Virus record (IMG/VR): IMGVR_UViG_3300017788_000003
Location: 1 to 39,358 of that record
DNA length: 39,358 nucleotides
Origin: a virus
Strand: one strand, 5' to 3'
Every line of letters begins with the position of its first letter. Position 1 is the first letter of the stretch. A program made the translations under genes and the position numbers. The notes under the pieces were generated by a model. That model was not told where the DNA came from. It did no database searches and was given only the letters and a program-made list of their open reading frames with translations. Below, in pieces: positions 5,976 through 12,356 of this stretch.

Positions 5976-6093
5976 CAATGTGTGCAGCTTCATCGTGTTG
6001 GCCTGGGCCTTAGCTGGTCTGGCTCACGAGATAAGCAGCACTCACACCACACCACCGTCGCCTTCTATCCATGACCACAGTCGAACCAACTGA
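5962..6093 (+). CDS. Tiny hydrophobic protein (43 residues), possible
   Basis: Reads from the ATG at 5962 and has a hydrophobic stretch (VCSFIVLAWALAGLA) followed by a Thr/Pro/His-rich tail. It overlaps the previous gene by 14 bases and the next by 23 bases, and fills what would otherwise be a 95-base gap. It is the second tiny single-span membrane-protein candidate in this cluster. Overlap on both sides and lack of a clear ribosome site keep confidence low. Confidence 0.4.
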   Translation: MNRLSNVCSFIVLAWALAGLAHEISSTHTTPPSPSIHDHSRTN

Positions 6094-6235
6094 CCTTCAA
6101 CTGATCCAGCTGTATCGGGATTGGTGGAAGGACAGCTACGGCCTTGAGCCGAACAACCAGAACGCCATCATTGCTGCGGCATGGGCACGGCACGTACTCA
6201 ACGTGTTGGCCGACGAGTCGCAAGCGGATGACTGA
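6071..6235 (+). CDS. Early small acidic protein (54 residues)
   Basis: ATG at 6071 is preceded by the C/A-rich stretch CACACCACACCACC, a relative of the CACCCACCAC leader. The protein begins MTTVEPTDLQLIQLYRDWW and ends DESQADD; it is helical, tryptophan-rich and acidic, without a membrane segment. It is followed by a strong hairpin at 6249-6264. No family recognised; the acidic, compact character suits a DNA-mimic or protein-binding inhibitor, but that is speculation. Confidence 0.65.
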   Translation: MTTVEPTDLQLIQLYRDWWKDSYGLEPNNQNAIIAAAWARHVLNVLADESQADD

Positions 6236-6248
6236 GTACAAAGTCACC

Positions 6249-6264
6249 GGCTGACGTGTCAGCC
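6249..6264. promoter_or_regulatory. Perfect palindrome/hairpin between early genes
   Basis: GGCTGA-CGTG-TCAGCC (the outer bases also extend symmetrically) lies in the 54-base gap between the genes at 6071 and 6290. It lacks a T-run, so it is more likely an operator or mRNA-processing hairpin than a terminator. Confidence 0.45.
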
Positions 6265-6289
6265 AACTGCACACCTAACAGTCCCTTGG

Positions 6290-6595
6290 ATGAACACCAC
6301 TGCCCGGGCGCACATCATGACCTTGATGCGCCACCACATCTTGGACCTGCTGCATCGGCGGTTCCCGCAGGCGTACTCAAGGCCCGCACTCCTCGCTGAA
6401 CTGCGTCCCTTGTTTCCAACTGAGAACCAGACCTGGCTCAATGACGCCGCGTCCGAACAGGTCCAGATCCTCAAGTACTCGGGTCTGGTGAGGCCAGCAG
6501 CTGGTGGGGTCACCCTCACTGAACGTGGCCGAGCTGATCGACAGCAAGCTCAACGGTTTCTTAACAAGCACGGCGACTCGCCCGAGGCCTCATGA
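6290..6595 (+). CDS. Winged-helix-like putative DNA-binding protein
   Basis: A 101-residue basic protein. Predicted helices at about 8-24 (IMTLMRHHILDLLHRRF), 30-40 and 50-65 are followed by a likely beta-wing (RPAAGGVTLTERGRADR), the order expected of a winged helix-turn-helix domain. It could regulate early transcription or act in the lysis/integration choice next to the integrase. The palindrome at 6249-6264 just upstream would suit autoregulation. The fold is inferred from the sequence pattern only. Its stop overlaps the next ATG (ATGA). Confidence 0.65.
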   Translation: MNTTARAHIMTLMRHHILDLLHRRFPQAYSRPALLAELRPLFPTENQTWLNDAASEQVQILKYSGLVRPAAGGVTLTERGRADRQQAQRFLNKHGDSPEAS

Positions 6596-6876
6596 AAACT
6601 GAAGATTTCCTGGATGAACGAGCCAAGACCCATGGTCTGTTCTTCACCCATGCCCAAGTGAGCATGGCACTCAAGCAAACAGTCCGGCATCACATCTATG
6701 AGCAGGACAAAAAGCTCGAGCCCGACCAGTGGGAAGCACTCGAGATGATCTGCCACAAGATTGGTCGGATCGTGAACGGTGACCACAACCACGTCGATCA
6801 CTGGGATGACATCCAGGGCTACGCCCGGCTTGTCGCCAACCGTCTCCGCAAGGACACTAACACCGCACCCTTCTGA
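6592..6876 (+). CDS. DUF6378-like phage protein
   Basis: A 94-residue protein with the pattern of a widespread phage family (DUF6378, named from memory): a start close to DERAKTHG, then a helix, then EALEMICHKIGRIVNGD and HWDDIQGYARLV near the C terminus. The conserved His/Asp/Glu residues could bind metal, and the family often sits near phage nucleotide or DNA metabolism genes, but its biochemical role is unknown. It is coupled to the preceding gene by an ATGA overlap. Confidence 0.8.
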   Translation: MKTEDFLDERAKTHGLFFTHAQVSMALKQTVRHHIYEQDKKLEPDQWEALEMICHKIGRIVNGDHNHVDHWDDIQGYARLVANRLRKDTNTAPF

Positions 6877-6880
6877 CCCA

Positions 6881-7030
6881 ATGACCTACGACCCCAAGTG
6901 GCGCATTGAAGATGAGCGCCGACAGAAATGGCTGGAACACTGCTATCAGAACGATGGCCGCCATAACCCCAAGCATCCGATGCACGCCCTGTACACGGGG
7001 CTAATTGAGAAGTGGGGTCAGCTGCCTTGA
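6881..7030 (+). CDS. Early small protein (49 residues)
   Basis: ATG at 6881 lies 4 bases after the preceding stop. The protein begins MTYDPKWRIEDERRQKWLEH and is rich in charged and aromatic residues, with several histidines and no membrane segment. An upstream in-frame extension would overlap the DUF6378-like gene almost completely and is rejected. No family recognised. Confidence 0.6.
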   Translation: MTYDPKWRIEDERRQKWLEHCYQNDGRHNPKHPMHALYTGLIEKWGQLP

Positions 7031-7038
7031 AACGTGCA

Positions 7039-7287
7039 ATGAACCGAGGCAAGGACATTGCGTTTGCCCTCCAGTGGGCAGATGAAGATGGCATGCCCAA
7101 CTTGGGTGAAGGCATCAGCCGCACTCAAGATCGAAAGGCCAGACTGTGGTCTGTCAGTGTTAGCTACAGCCACAACAGAGTTATGCACACCACAGTGCTA
7201 GCAATCTCTGCTAAAGAGGCAAAGAAGTTCAGCCTTAATCGTCACCCCCAAGCAACCGAGATCACCGTCAATGGAAAAGCTACCTGA
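7039..7287 (+). CDS. Early small protein, less GC-rich than neighbours
   Basis: An 82-residue protein from the ATG at 7039; a GTG at 7012 or a TTG at 7027 overlapping the previous stop are alternatives. The sequence alternates hydrophobic and polar residues (LWSVSVSYSHNRVMHTTVLAIS), suggesting beta strands, followed by a basic helix. Its codons use more A and T than the surrounding genes, hinting at a recent arrival. It overlaps the next gene by 17 bases. Confidence 0.65.
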   Translation: MNRGKDIAFALQWADEDGMPNLGEGISRTQDRKARLWSVSVSYSHNRVMHTTVLAISAKEAKKFSLNRHPQATEITVNGKAT

Positions 7288-7594
7288 GAACGTCTACAGC
7301 ATCATCGACAACCCGCCCACCCGGGAACAAGCAGACAACAAGGGCCGAGTTTTGTACTACTCAGCGTCTGCGGGCTGGTCGTCTGGTTATTACGCAGGCT
7401 CCTACATGAAGGACGTCACGCATTGGACGTTTTGCCCAGAAGCCCCGCCAGTAGTGGAGTCTCCATCGGAAAGGGTGGAACACAAGTTCAATGTCTGGAT
7501 GAAGGAAGCGCACCCAGATGCAGACCCAGCGTTACGTTCACTATTGCGCATGGGATTTTTTGCAGCATTTAAGTCCCTTGGGATTAACCTATAG
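7271..7594 (+). CDS. Early protein of unknown function, 107 residues
   Basis: ATG at 7271 inside the end of the previous gene. An aromatic-rich central stretch (VLYYSASAGWSSGYYAGSYM) is followed by a helical C terminus ending AAFKSLGINL. Base composition is closer to AT than most of the genome, like its upstream neighbour. It is the last gene of the early cluster before the integrase. I recognise no family. Confidence 0.7.
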   Translation: MEKLPENVYSIIDNPPTREQADNKGRVLYYSASAGWSSGYYAGSYMKDVTHWTFCPEAPPVVESPSERVEHKFNVWMKEAHPDADPALRSLLRMGFFAAFKSLGINL

Positions 7595-7616
7595 AAGCGG
7601 GGGGAATGTGGCACGT

Positions 7617-7629
7617 TTGTTGTCAACAA
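7617..7629. promoter_or_regulatory. Operator-like dyad upstream of integrase
   Basis: TTGTTG-T-CAACAA is a perfect 13-base dyad in the 106-base gap before the integrase gene. A TTGTCA at about 7642 resembles a sigma-70 -35 box, but I see no well-spaced -10 box. It could be a repressor site controlling integrase or an integrase-associated site. Confidence 0.3.
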
Positions 7630-7683
7630 CCCGCCATAGCCTTGTCACATTTCATACACACTCAGCCACCGGCTAATCATCAA

Positions 7684-7700
7684 CACCCACCACAAAGACC
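7684..7700 (+). promoter_or_regulatory. CACCCACCAC leader of the integrase gene
   Basis: CACCCACCAC (7684-7693) ends seven bases before the integrase ATG; there is no Shine-Dalgarno sequence. It is the fourth plus-strand gene start in this genome preceded by the exact 10-mer. Confidence 0.55.
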
Positions 7701-8792
7701 ATGACGAAACAAGGCATTAGGCAAAGAGGCAGCTCCTTCCTGGTCGACATCACCGTGAACGGCATGCGTCGCACCAGAACCTGCACCACCTACGACGAGG
7801 CAGTGGTCGAGCGGCTGAAGATGGAGGCCGAGCTACGGGAAGGTGTTGCAGCACAGCAAGCTGCAACCAGCTGGACCATGAGCAAGGCGCTGTCCGTCAC
7901 CACGGAGGTGCGGTGGTCTGATACCCGCAACGGGACCAAGGCCATTGCCTGTGCCACTGAGGCAGCCAAGTTCTTTGGGGCGGACACACCGCTCGAGAGC
8001 ATCACCGTCGAACGGATCGACGACTACGTGCGTCACCTGCGCACACGGGAGCGCAACGCACCGGCCACCATCAACCGCAAGCTGGCTGCACTGTCGGCCC
8101 TGCTGACTGATGCAATGGAGCGGGACGGCCTGGCCAAGAAGCCACGCATCATCCGCCAGCCGGAGCCCAACCACCGCATCCGTTACATCTCCGCCGAGGA
8201 GGAGATGATGCTGCTCTCCTTGTTCCAGCAATGGCAGCAGCCAGCTGTGCGCGAAGCGGTGATCACCCTGCTGGACAGCGGCATGCGGGTGGGGGAACTG
8301 CTTTCTGCGCAGACCCGTGACGTCGACGTGAAGGCCAACATCATCAGCATCTGGCAGAACAAGGGCGACCTGCCCCGCTCTGTTCCGATGACAGACCGTG
8401 TGCGGCAGATCGTTACGACACGGTGCGAACGCAGCCGCGGCCTGGTGTTCTTTGACCTGAGCCGTGAAACCCTGCGGTACTACTGGGACCGTGCCCGCTC
8501 AGCCATGGGGCTGGATGAGGACGACCAGTTTGTGCCGCACTGCTTGCGCCACACCTGTGCCACACGCCTGGTGCAGAACGGTGTGTCGATCTTTGTGGTG
8601 CAGAAGATCCTGGGACACCGGTCGATCACGGTGACCGAGCGTTACTCACACCTGTCGGACAACGAGCTGCGCAACGCCATCAACACCCTGCAGGGGACTG
8701 TCGTCCCCGGTGCGCAACCTGTTGCCGATGTTGCAGGGCTTGTTGCAGACACTGCATCAAGCAAGACGCAGGCCAGCCCTGCAACCCACTGA
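7701..8792 (+). CDS. int: Tyrosine recombinase (phage integrase)
   Basis: A 363-residue tyrosine recombinase. An N-terminal arm-binding-like region is followed by a core-binding SAM-like domain (about 60-150) and a catalytic domain with Arg196 (DSGMRVGEL), Lys221, His280 and Arg283 (HCLRHT), His306 (LGHRS) and the nucleophile Tyr315 (TERYSHL). All catalytic residues are present, so the enzyme should be active. A tail after about residue 330 is low-complexity and contains the TGTTGCAG repeats at DNA level. It precedes the attP core in tRNA-Leu-like sequence, as in P-SSP7. Confidence 0.96.
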   Translation: MTKQGIRQRGSSFLVDITVNGMRRTRTCTTYDEAVVERLKMEAELREGVAAQQAATSWTMSKALSVTTEVRWSDTRNGTKAIACATEAAKFFGADTPLESITVERIDDYVRHLRTRERNAPATINRKLAALSALLTDAMERDGLAKKPRIIRQPEPNHRIRYISAEEEMMLLSLFQQWQQPAVREAVITLLDSGMRVGELLSAQTRDVDVKANIISIWQNKGDLPRSVPMTDRVRQIVTTRCERSRGLVFFDLSRETLRYYWDRARSAMGLDEDDQFVPHCLRHTCATRLVQNGVSIFVVQKILGHRSITVTERYSHLSDNELRNAINTLQGTVVPGAQPVADVAGLVADTASSKTQASPATH

Positions 8793-8959
8793 TTTGCCTG
8801 GTGCCCGGAGCGGGAGTCGAACCCGCACGTCCTACGACGAAGGATTTTAAGTCGCCCTCCCGTCCCTCCCTGGCGCCCAGCCGTATCTCCATGAATCCAC
8901 AGACCAATGGATGCACTTAGTTCTCCTGTACTTCAGTCCCCACCTGCGTTGTGTTGCAG
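8729..8959. promoter_or_regulatory. TGTTGCAG repeats flanking attP (possible integrase arm sites)
   Basis: TGTTGCAG occurs at 8729-8736 and 8741-8748 on the left of the attP core and at 8952-8959 on the right. Repeats on both sides of a core are what arm-type integrase sites look like, but an 8-base repeat inside coding sequence is weak evidence. Confidence 0.3.
8799..8853 (-). other. attP: attP core: 3' half of a tRNA-Leu(UAA) gene
   Basis: Read on the minus strand, this stretch has the anticodon loop CTTAAAA with TAA anticodon, a variable arm, a complete T-arm (CGGG-TTCGACT-CCCG), the 3' acceptor strand TCCGGGC, a discriminator A and CCA. Upstream of it the 5' half of the tRNA is missing, so this is not a working tRNA gene but the identity block that restores the host tRNA after integration. 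P-SSP7 carries a comparable tRNA-Leu match next to int. Confidence 0.88.
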
Positions 8960-11336
8960 GACAGAGGCCGACGAATGGCTACTGGAACGAGAAATGTTTC
9001 AGCTTGGTAGTGATCGGGTCGAGCTGCTGACCAACCGCAGCCGGGCCTGTCGGATGGAGTCCCTGTCCAAGTACGGCACGATCCTGACCGTGCATGGTGT
9101 CGACGCCCTGGTGGGTGAGATCCGTCGCCACCGCAAAGCCATGAAGGAAGGCAAGGCAGGGATGAGCTACGCCCTGCTGGGCCCCATCGCTCAGCTGGCA
9201 CCGCAGAAGGTGGCAGCCACGGCCATGCGTGTGGTGCTGGATCAGATCACACATACCAACAAGCTGCACGCCCTTGGGATTGAGCTGGCCGAGAAGCTGT
9301 GGATGGAGACCATGCTGGCCCGGGCCAGTAACTGGGAGCTGAAGCTGCACAAACGGGTGCGGCCCCGTAACCACGGCAAGCGCAAGGACGTGTTGCGCAT
9401 GAGGAACACCCAGGTCTGGGAGCCCAAGGAACGGCTGGCTACGGGCGTCTTCCTGGTCACCCTGGTCGCCCAATGCACCGGGATGATCGAGGTGTACATG
9501 GAACGGGAGGGCATCCGCACCGTCCGCAAGGTCCGTGCCACCCAGGCCTGCCTGGACTGGATCAGCCAGGTGACTGCTGAGCAGCGGCTGATGTCACCGC
9601 TCAGCCTGCCGATGATCATCCAACCCAGGGCCTGGTCGTCGGTGATGGACGGCGGCTACTACCTGCCGGAGATGCCCAACAACACCCTGGTCAAGGAAGA
9701 CCCGGAGGCAGTGGCTGAACACACCACCGGCAATGAGGCGTTTGTCCTGGCTGCCAACCTGCAGCAGACGGTGGGCTGGACAATCAACGACTGGCTGCTG
9801 CAACAGTTGCGGTATGCCTGGGATCAGAACCTTGAGGTCGGCAAACTGATCCCTCGAGAGGGGTGGGAGGTGCCGCCGTACCCCAAGCACCTGCCGTCGG
9901 ATCATGCCGACATAACCCAGTGGAAGTTCAACGCCCGCCTGATTCATGAGGCCAATGACCGGGCCAAGCACAAGAAGATCGCCACGGCCAAGCAGCTGTG
10001 GTTGGCAGAGCGGTTCGTCAATGAACCAGCCATCTACTACCCGATGCAGCTGGACTTCCGTGGGCGCTACTACTACAAGCCGCCGTTCCTCAACCCACAG
10101 GCCAATGACATAGGCCGCGGCCTGCTGTTGTTCGCCCAGGGCGTACCGATTACCGAGCCATCCCAGGCGGACTGGTTGAAGATCCACGGGGCCAACGTCT
10201 ACGGGCACAGCAAGCTCACCTGGCGAGCCCGTATCGACTGGGTGGATGGCAACACACAGGCCATCAGGCAGGCCAGCCAAGACCCGTGGTCGTGCTCTGC
10301 GTTCTGGACCAAGGCCTCTGATCCTTGGCAGTTCCTGGCCTTCTGCCGGGAGTACGACGGCTGGCTGCAGCACGGCGTCGGCTACGTCTGCCACCTGCCT
10401 GTCGTCCTGGACTGCACCTGCTCTGGCATCCAGCACTACGCCGCCCTGCTGCGTGACGAAAGCATGGCCAGCTTGGTGAACCTGATGCCCAGCGAGAAAC
10501 CGCAGGACATTTACACCGCTGTGATGGAACGGGTGTTGCACCGCCTGCGCACCGACACCAACGTGGCGGCTAAGCACTGGCTCGAGCTGCAGCCTGACCG
10601 GTCGCTGGCCAAGCCGGTGGTGATGACCCTGCCTTACTCAGCTAGTCGACGTGCGGTGTTCGGCTTCTGTCAGGAGTGGGCCTTGGATCGAGCCCTTGAG
10701 CTTTACGGCCAAGACAGCTGGCCGTTCAAGCGTGGGGCTATTGCCGACATGCACTACATGACGTCGATCCTGCACCAGGAAACCAGCCGGATGATCGCTC
10801 CTGCCAAGAAGGCAATGGAGTGGTTCAAGAAGGTGGGCCGCCTGGCTGGTGAGAACAACATCGTTCTGTCGTGGCGTTCACCGTCAGGCCTATGGGTCCG
10901 GCAGAAGTACCTGGACTACAGGGAAAGCCGGATCAAGTTGCACCACTTGAGCACAGTGCCCATGGACCTGCGGTCGTACCACATGCCCAAAGGGTTGAAC
11001 CCCAAACGCATGGGCAACGGCCTTAGTCCCAACGTCATCCATTCCATGGACGCCAGTCACATGGCGTTCGCCACCATCCGTGCCTTTGACGCCGGAGTTC
11101 AGAACCTTGGAGGTATCCATGATTGCTTTGCCACGACCCCCGCCGAGATGAGTCTTGTGCGGGATGCAGTCCGCATGTCCTTTGCTGACCTGTACAGCTA
11201 CAACTGGCTGGCCGACATAACGTCGCAGCTGCTGGCACAGATCCCTGCGCCACTGCATGTCTACCTCCCAGAGCCTCCTACCCATGGGGATCTGGACATT
11301 CAACAAGTCCTGTCCGCTGACTACTTCATCTGCTAA
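8907..11336 (+). CDS. rpo: Single-subunit DNA-dependent RNA polymerase (T7 gp1-like)
   Basis: An 809-residue T7-family RNA polymerase, shorter than T7 (883) mainly at the N terminus. Palm motif A is LDCTCSGIQH with catalytic Asp502 (T7 has DGSCSGIQH); motif B has Lys569 and Tyr577 (KPVVMTLPY); motif C is GIHDCF with Asp739. The C terminus ends YFIC where T7 ends FAFA. The specificity-loop region (about residues 670-700) is quite unlike T7, so its promoter must differ. The ATG at 8907 has no clear Shine-Dalgarno sequence; an internal Met at residue 30 is an alternative. It should transcribe the replication and virion genes. Confidence 0.97.
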   Translation: MDALSSPVLQSPPALCCRTEADEWLLEREMFQLGSDRVELLTNRSRACRMESLSKYGTILTVHGVDALVGEIRRHRKAMKEGKAGMSYALLGPIAQLAPQKVAATAMRVVLDQITHTNKLHALGIELAEKLWMETMLARASNWELKLHKRVRPRNHGKRKDVLRMRNTQVWEPKERLATGVFLVTLVAQCTGMIEVYMEREGIRTVRKVRATQACLDWISQVTAEQRLMSPLSLPMIIQPRAWSSVMDGGYYLPEMPNNTLVKEDPEAVAEHTTGNEAFVLAANLQQTVGWTINDWLLQQLRYAWDQNLEVGKLIPREGWEVPPYPKHLPSDHADITQWKFNARLIHEANDRAKHKKIATAKQLWLAERFVNEPAIYYPMQLDFRGRYYYKPPFLNPQANDIGRGLLLFAQGVPITEPSQADWLKIHGANVYGHSKLTWRARIDWVDGNTQAIRQASQDPWSCSAFWTKASDPWQFLAFCREYDGWLQHGVGYVCHLPVVLDCTCSGIQHYAALLRDESMASLVNLMPSEKPQDIYTAVMERVLHRLRTDTNVAAKHWLELQPDRSLAKPVVMTLPYSASRRAVFGFCQEWALDRALELYGQDSWPFKRGAIADMHYMTSILHQETSRMIAPAKKAMEWFKKVGRLAGENNIVLSWRSPSGLWVRQKYLDYRESRIKLHHLSTVPMDLRSYHMPKGLNPKRMGNGLSPNVIHSMDASHMAFATIRAFDAGVQNLGGIHDCFATTPAEMSLVRDAVRMSFADLYSYNWLADITSQLLAQIPAPLHVYLPEPPTHGDLDIQQVLSADYFIC

Positions 11337-11971
11337 TGGCTTCCACATTTCAACTGATCGACAAGATCCGATTCACCACCCCGCTCTGCAAGTTCCAGTA
11401 CCCCAAGCTGATCGAACCTGAAACCAAGTTCAATCCGCAGGGTGACTACAAACTGACCTGCCTGATCGACGCACGGGATGCTGATGCCCTGGCCACCCAG
11501 CTCGATGAGCTGCTGACTAAGCACAAGGCATCACTCAAAACCCAGGCACCCGATCAGAAGTTCAAGCTGGCTGACCTGCCCTGGTCCTTTGAGGAGATCG
11601 ACGGCACGCCCTACTTGGTAGTCAAAACCAAGATGAAGGCCAGTGGTGTCGACCGTGATGGCCGCCGCTGGACGGCAGTGCCTGCACTGTTTGATGCCAA
11701 GGGTTTGCCGGTCAAAGACCGCGAGTCTCTGCGCAGTATGTGGTCCGGCACCGTCGGCAAGGCCTCTGTTGAAGCCTGCCCCTTCTACCAGCCCGCTATT
11801 GGCGCAGGCGTCACACTGCGTCTGCGTGCAGTCCAGGTGATCAGCCTGGTTCAGAGTGGTGGCAGTGCGGAGAGCTTCGGCTTCGAGGAATCGGACGGCT
11901 GGAGCGCAGACAACAAGGAGATCCCGTTCGACTCGACCGGCGTCGGTCCCGTCGACGATGGGGACTTCTAG
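11336..11971 (+). CDS. Single-stranded DNA-binding protein (T7 gp2.5-like)
   Basis: A 211-residue protein beginning one base inside the RNA polymerase stop (TAATG). The body has the OB-fold-like pattern of gp2.5 proteins (GDYKLTCLIDARDADAL, then a beta-rich half), and it ends in an acidic tail with a terminal aromatic residue (VDDGDF), the hallmark of gp2.5 used to contact polymerase and helicase. In T7 that tail contacts the phage DNA polymerase, which is absent here, so its partner may be a host protein. Confidence 0.88.
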   Translation: MASTFQLIDKIRFTTPLCKFQYPKLIEPETKFNPQGDYKLTCLIDARDADALATQLDELLTKHKASLKTQAPDQKFKLADLPWSFEEIDGTPYLVVKTKMKASGVDRDGRRWTAVPALFDAKGLPVKDRESLRSMWSGTVGKASVEACPFYQPAIGAGVTLRLRAVQVISLVQSGGSAESFGFEESDGWSADNKEIPFDSTGVGPVDDGDF

Positions 11972-12356
11972 GTTCCGCTCCAAGTTCGAGGCCCGTGTTG
12001 CAGCGGGCCTCCGCAACCAGGGGGTCAGCTTTGAGTACGAGGCACTGACCCTCCCCTACCAGCTTGAGCTTGAGTACAGGCCCGACTTCATCCTGCCCAA
12101 CGGGGTGATTGTTGAAACCAAGGGTGCGTTCCCGACTGAGGACCGTCGCAAGATGCTGGCCGTCAAACGCCAACACCCTGAGCTGGACATCCGCATCTGT
12201 TTCATGAAGGCCGACGTGAAGCTGTCCCGCGCTCCACGTTCCATCACCTACTGGCAGTGGGCGGAGAAGGCAGGGTTCCTCTGGTGCGAAGGAGCAATTC
12301 CCCATAGCTGGCTCACCGATGCCGTCCAAGTTTCTGAAGCACGAGCCCTGTCCTGA
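11958..12356 (+). CDS. Endonuclease I, Holliday-junction resolvase (T7 gp3-like)
   Basis: A 132-residue protein read from the ATG at 11958 (14 bases before the SSB stop); longer readings start inside the SSB gene. It aligns well by eye with T7 gp3: Glu11 in FEARV, FEYE at 25-28, PDFILPNG with Asp43, VETKG with Glu53 and Lys55, then HPELDIRI. These match the metal-binding and catalytic residues of the T7 enzyme. It resolves branched DNA before packaging and helps degrade host DNA. Confidence 0.95.
   Translation: MGTSRFRSKFEARVAAGLRNQGVSFEYEALTLPYQLELEYRPDFILPNGVIVETKGAFPTEDRRKMLAVKRQHPELDIRICFMKADVKLSRAPRSITYWQWAEKAGFLWCEGAIPHSWLTDAVQVSEARALS

Noticed and set aside
3753-7700. CRISPR-like array
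   Set aside because: The repeats are 10-bp units without spacers of regular unique sequence, and no cas genes are present.
8799-8880. Functional tRNA-Leu gene on the minus strand
   Set aside because: Only the anticodon loop and 3' half are tRNA-like; the preceding bases do not form the acceptor 5' strand or D-arm, so it is an attP core.
9594-10577. 327-residue minus-strand ORF opposite the RNA polymerase gene
   Set aside because: The sense strand encodes conserved polymerase motifs; the antisense frame is open because of high GC third positions.
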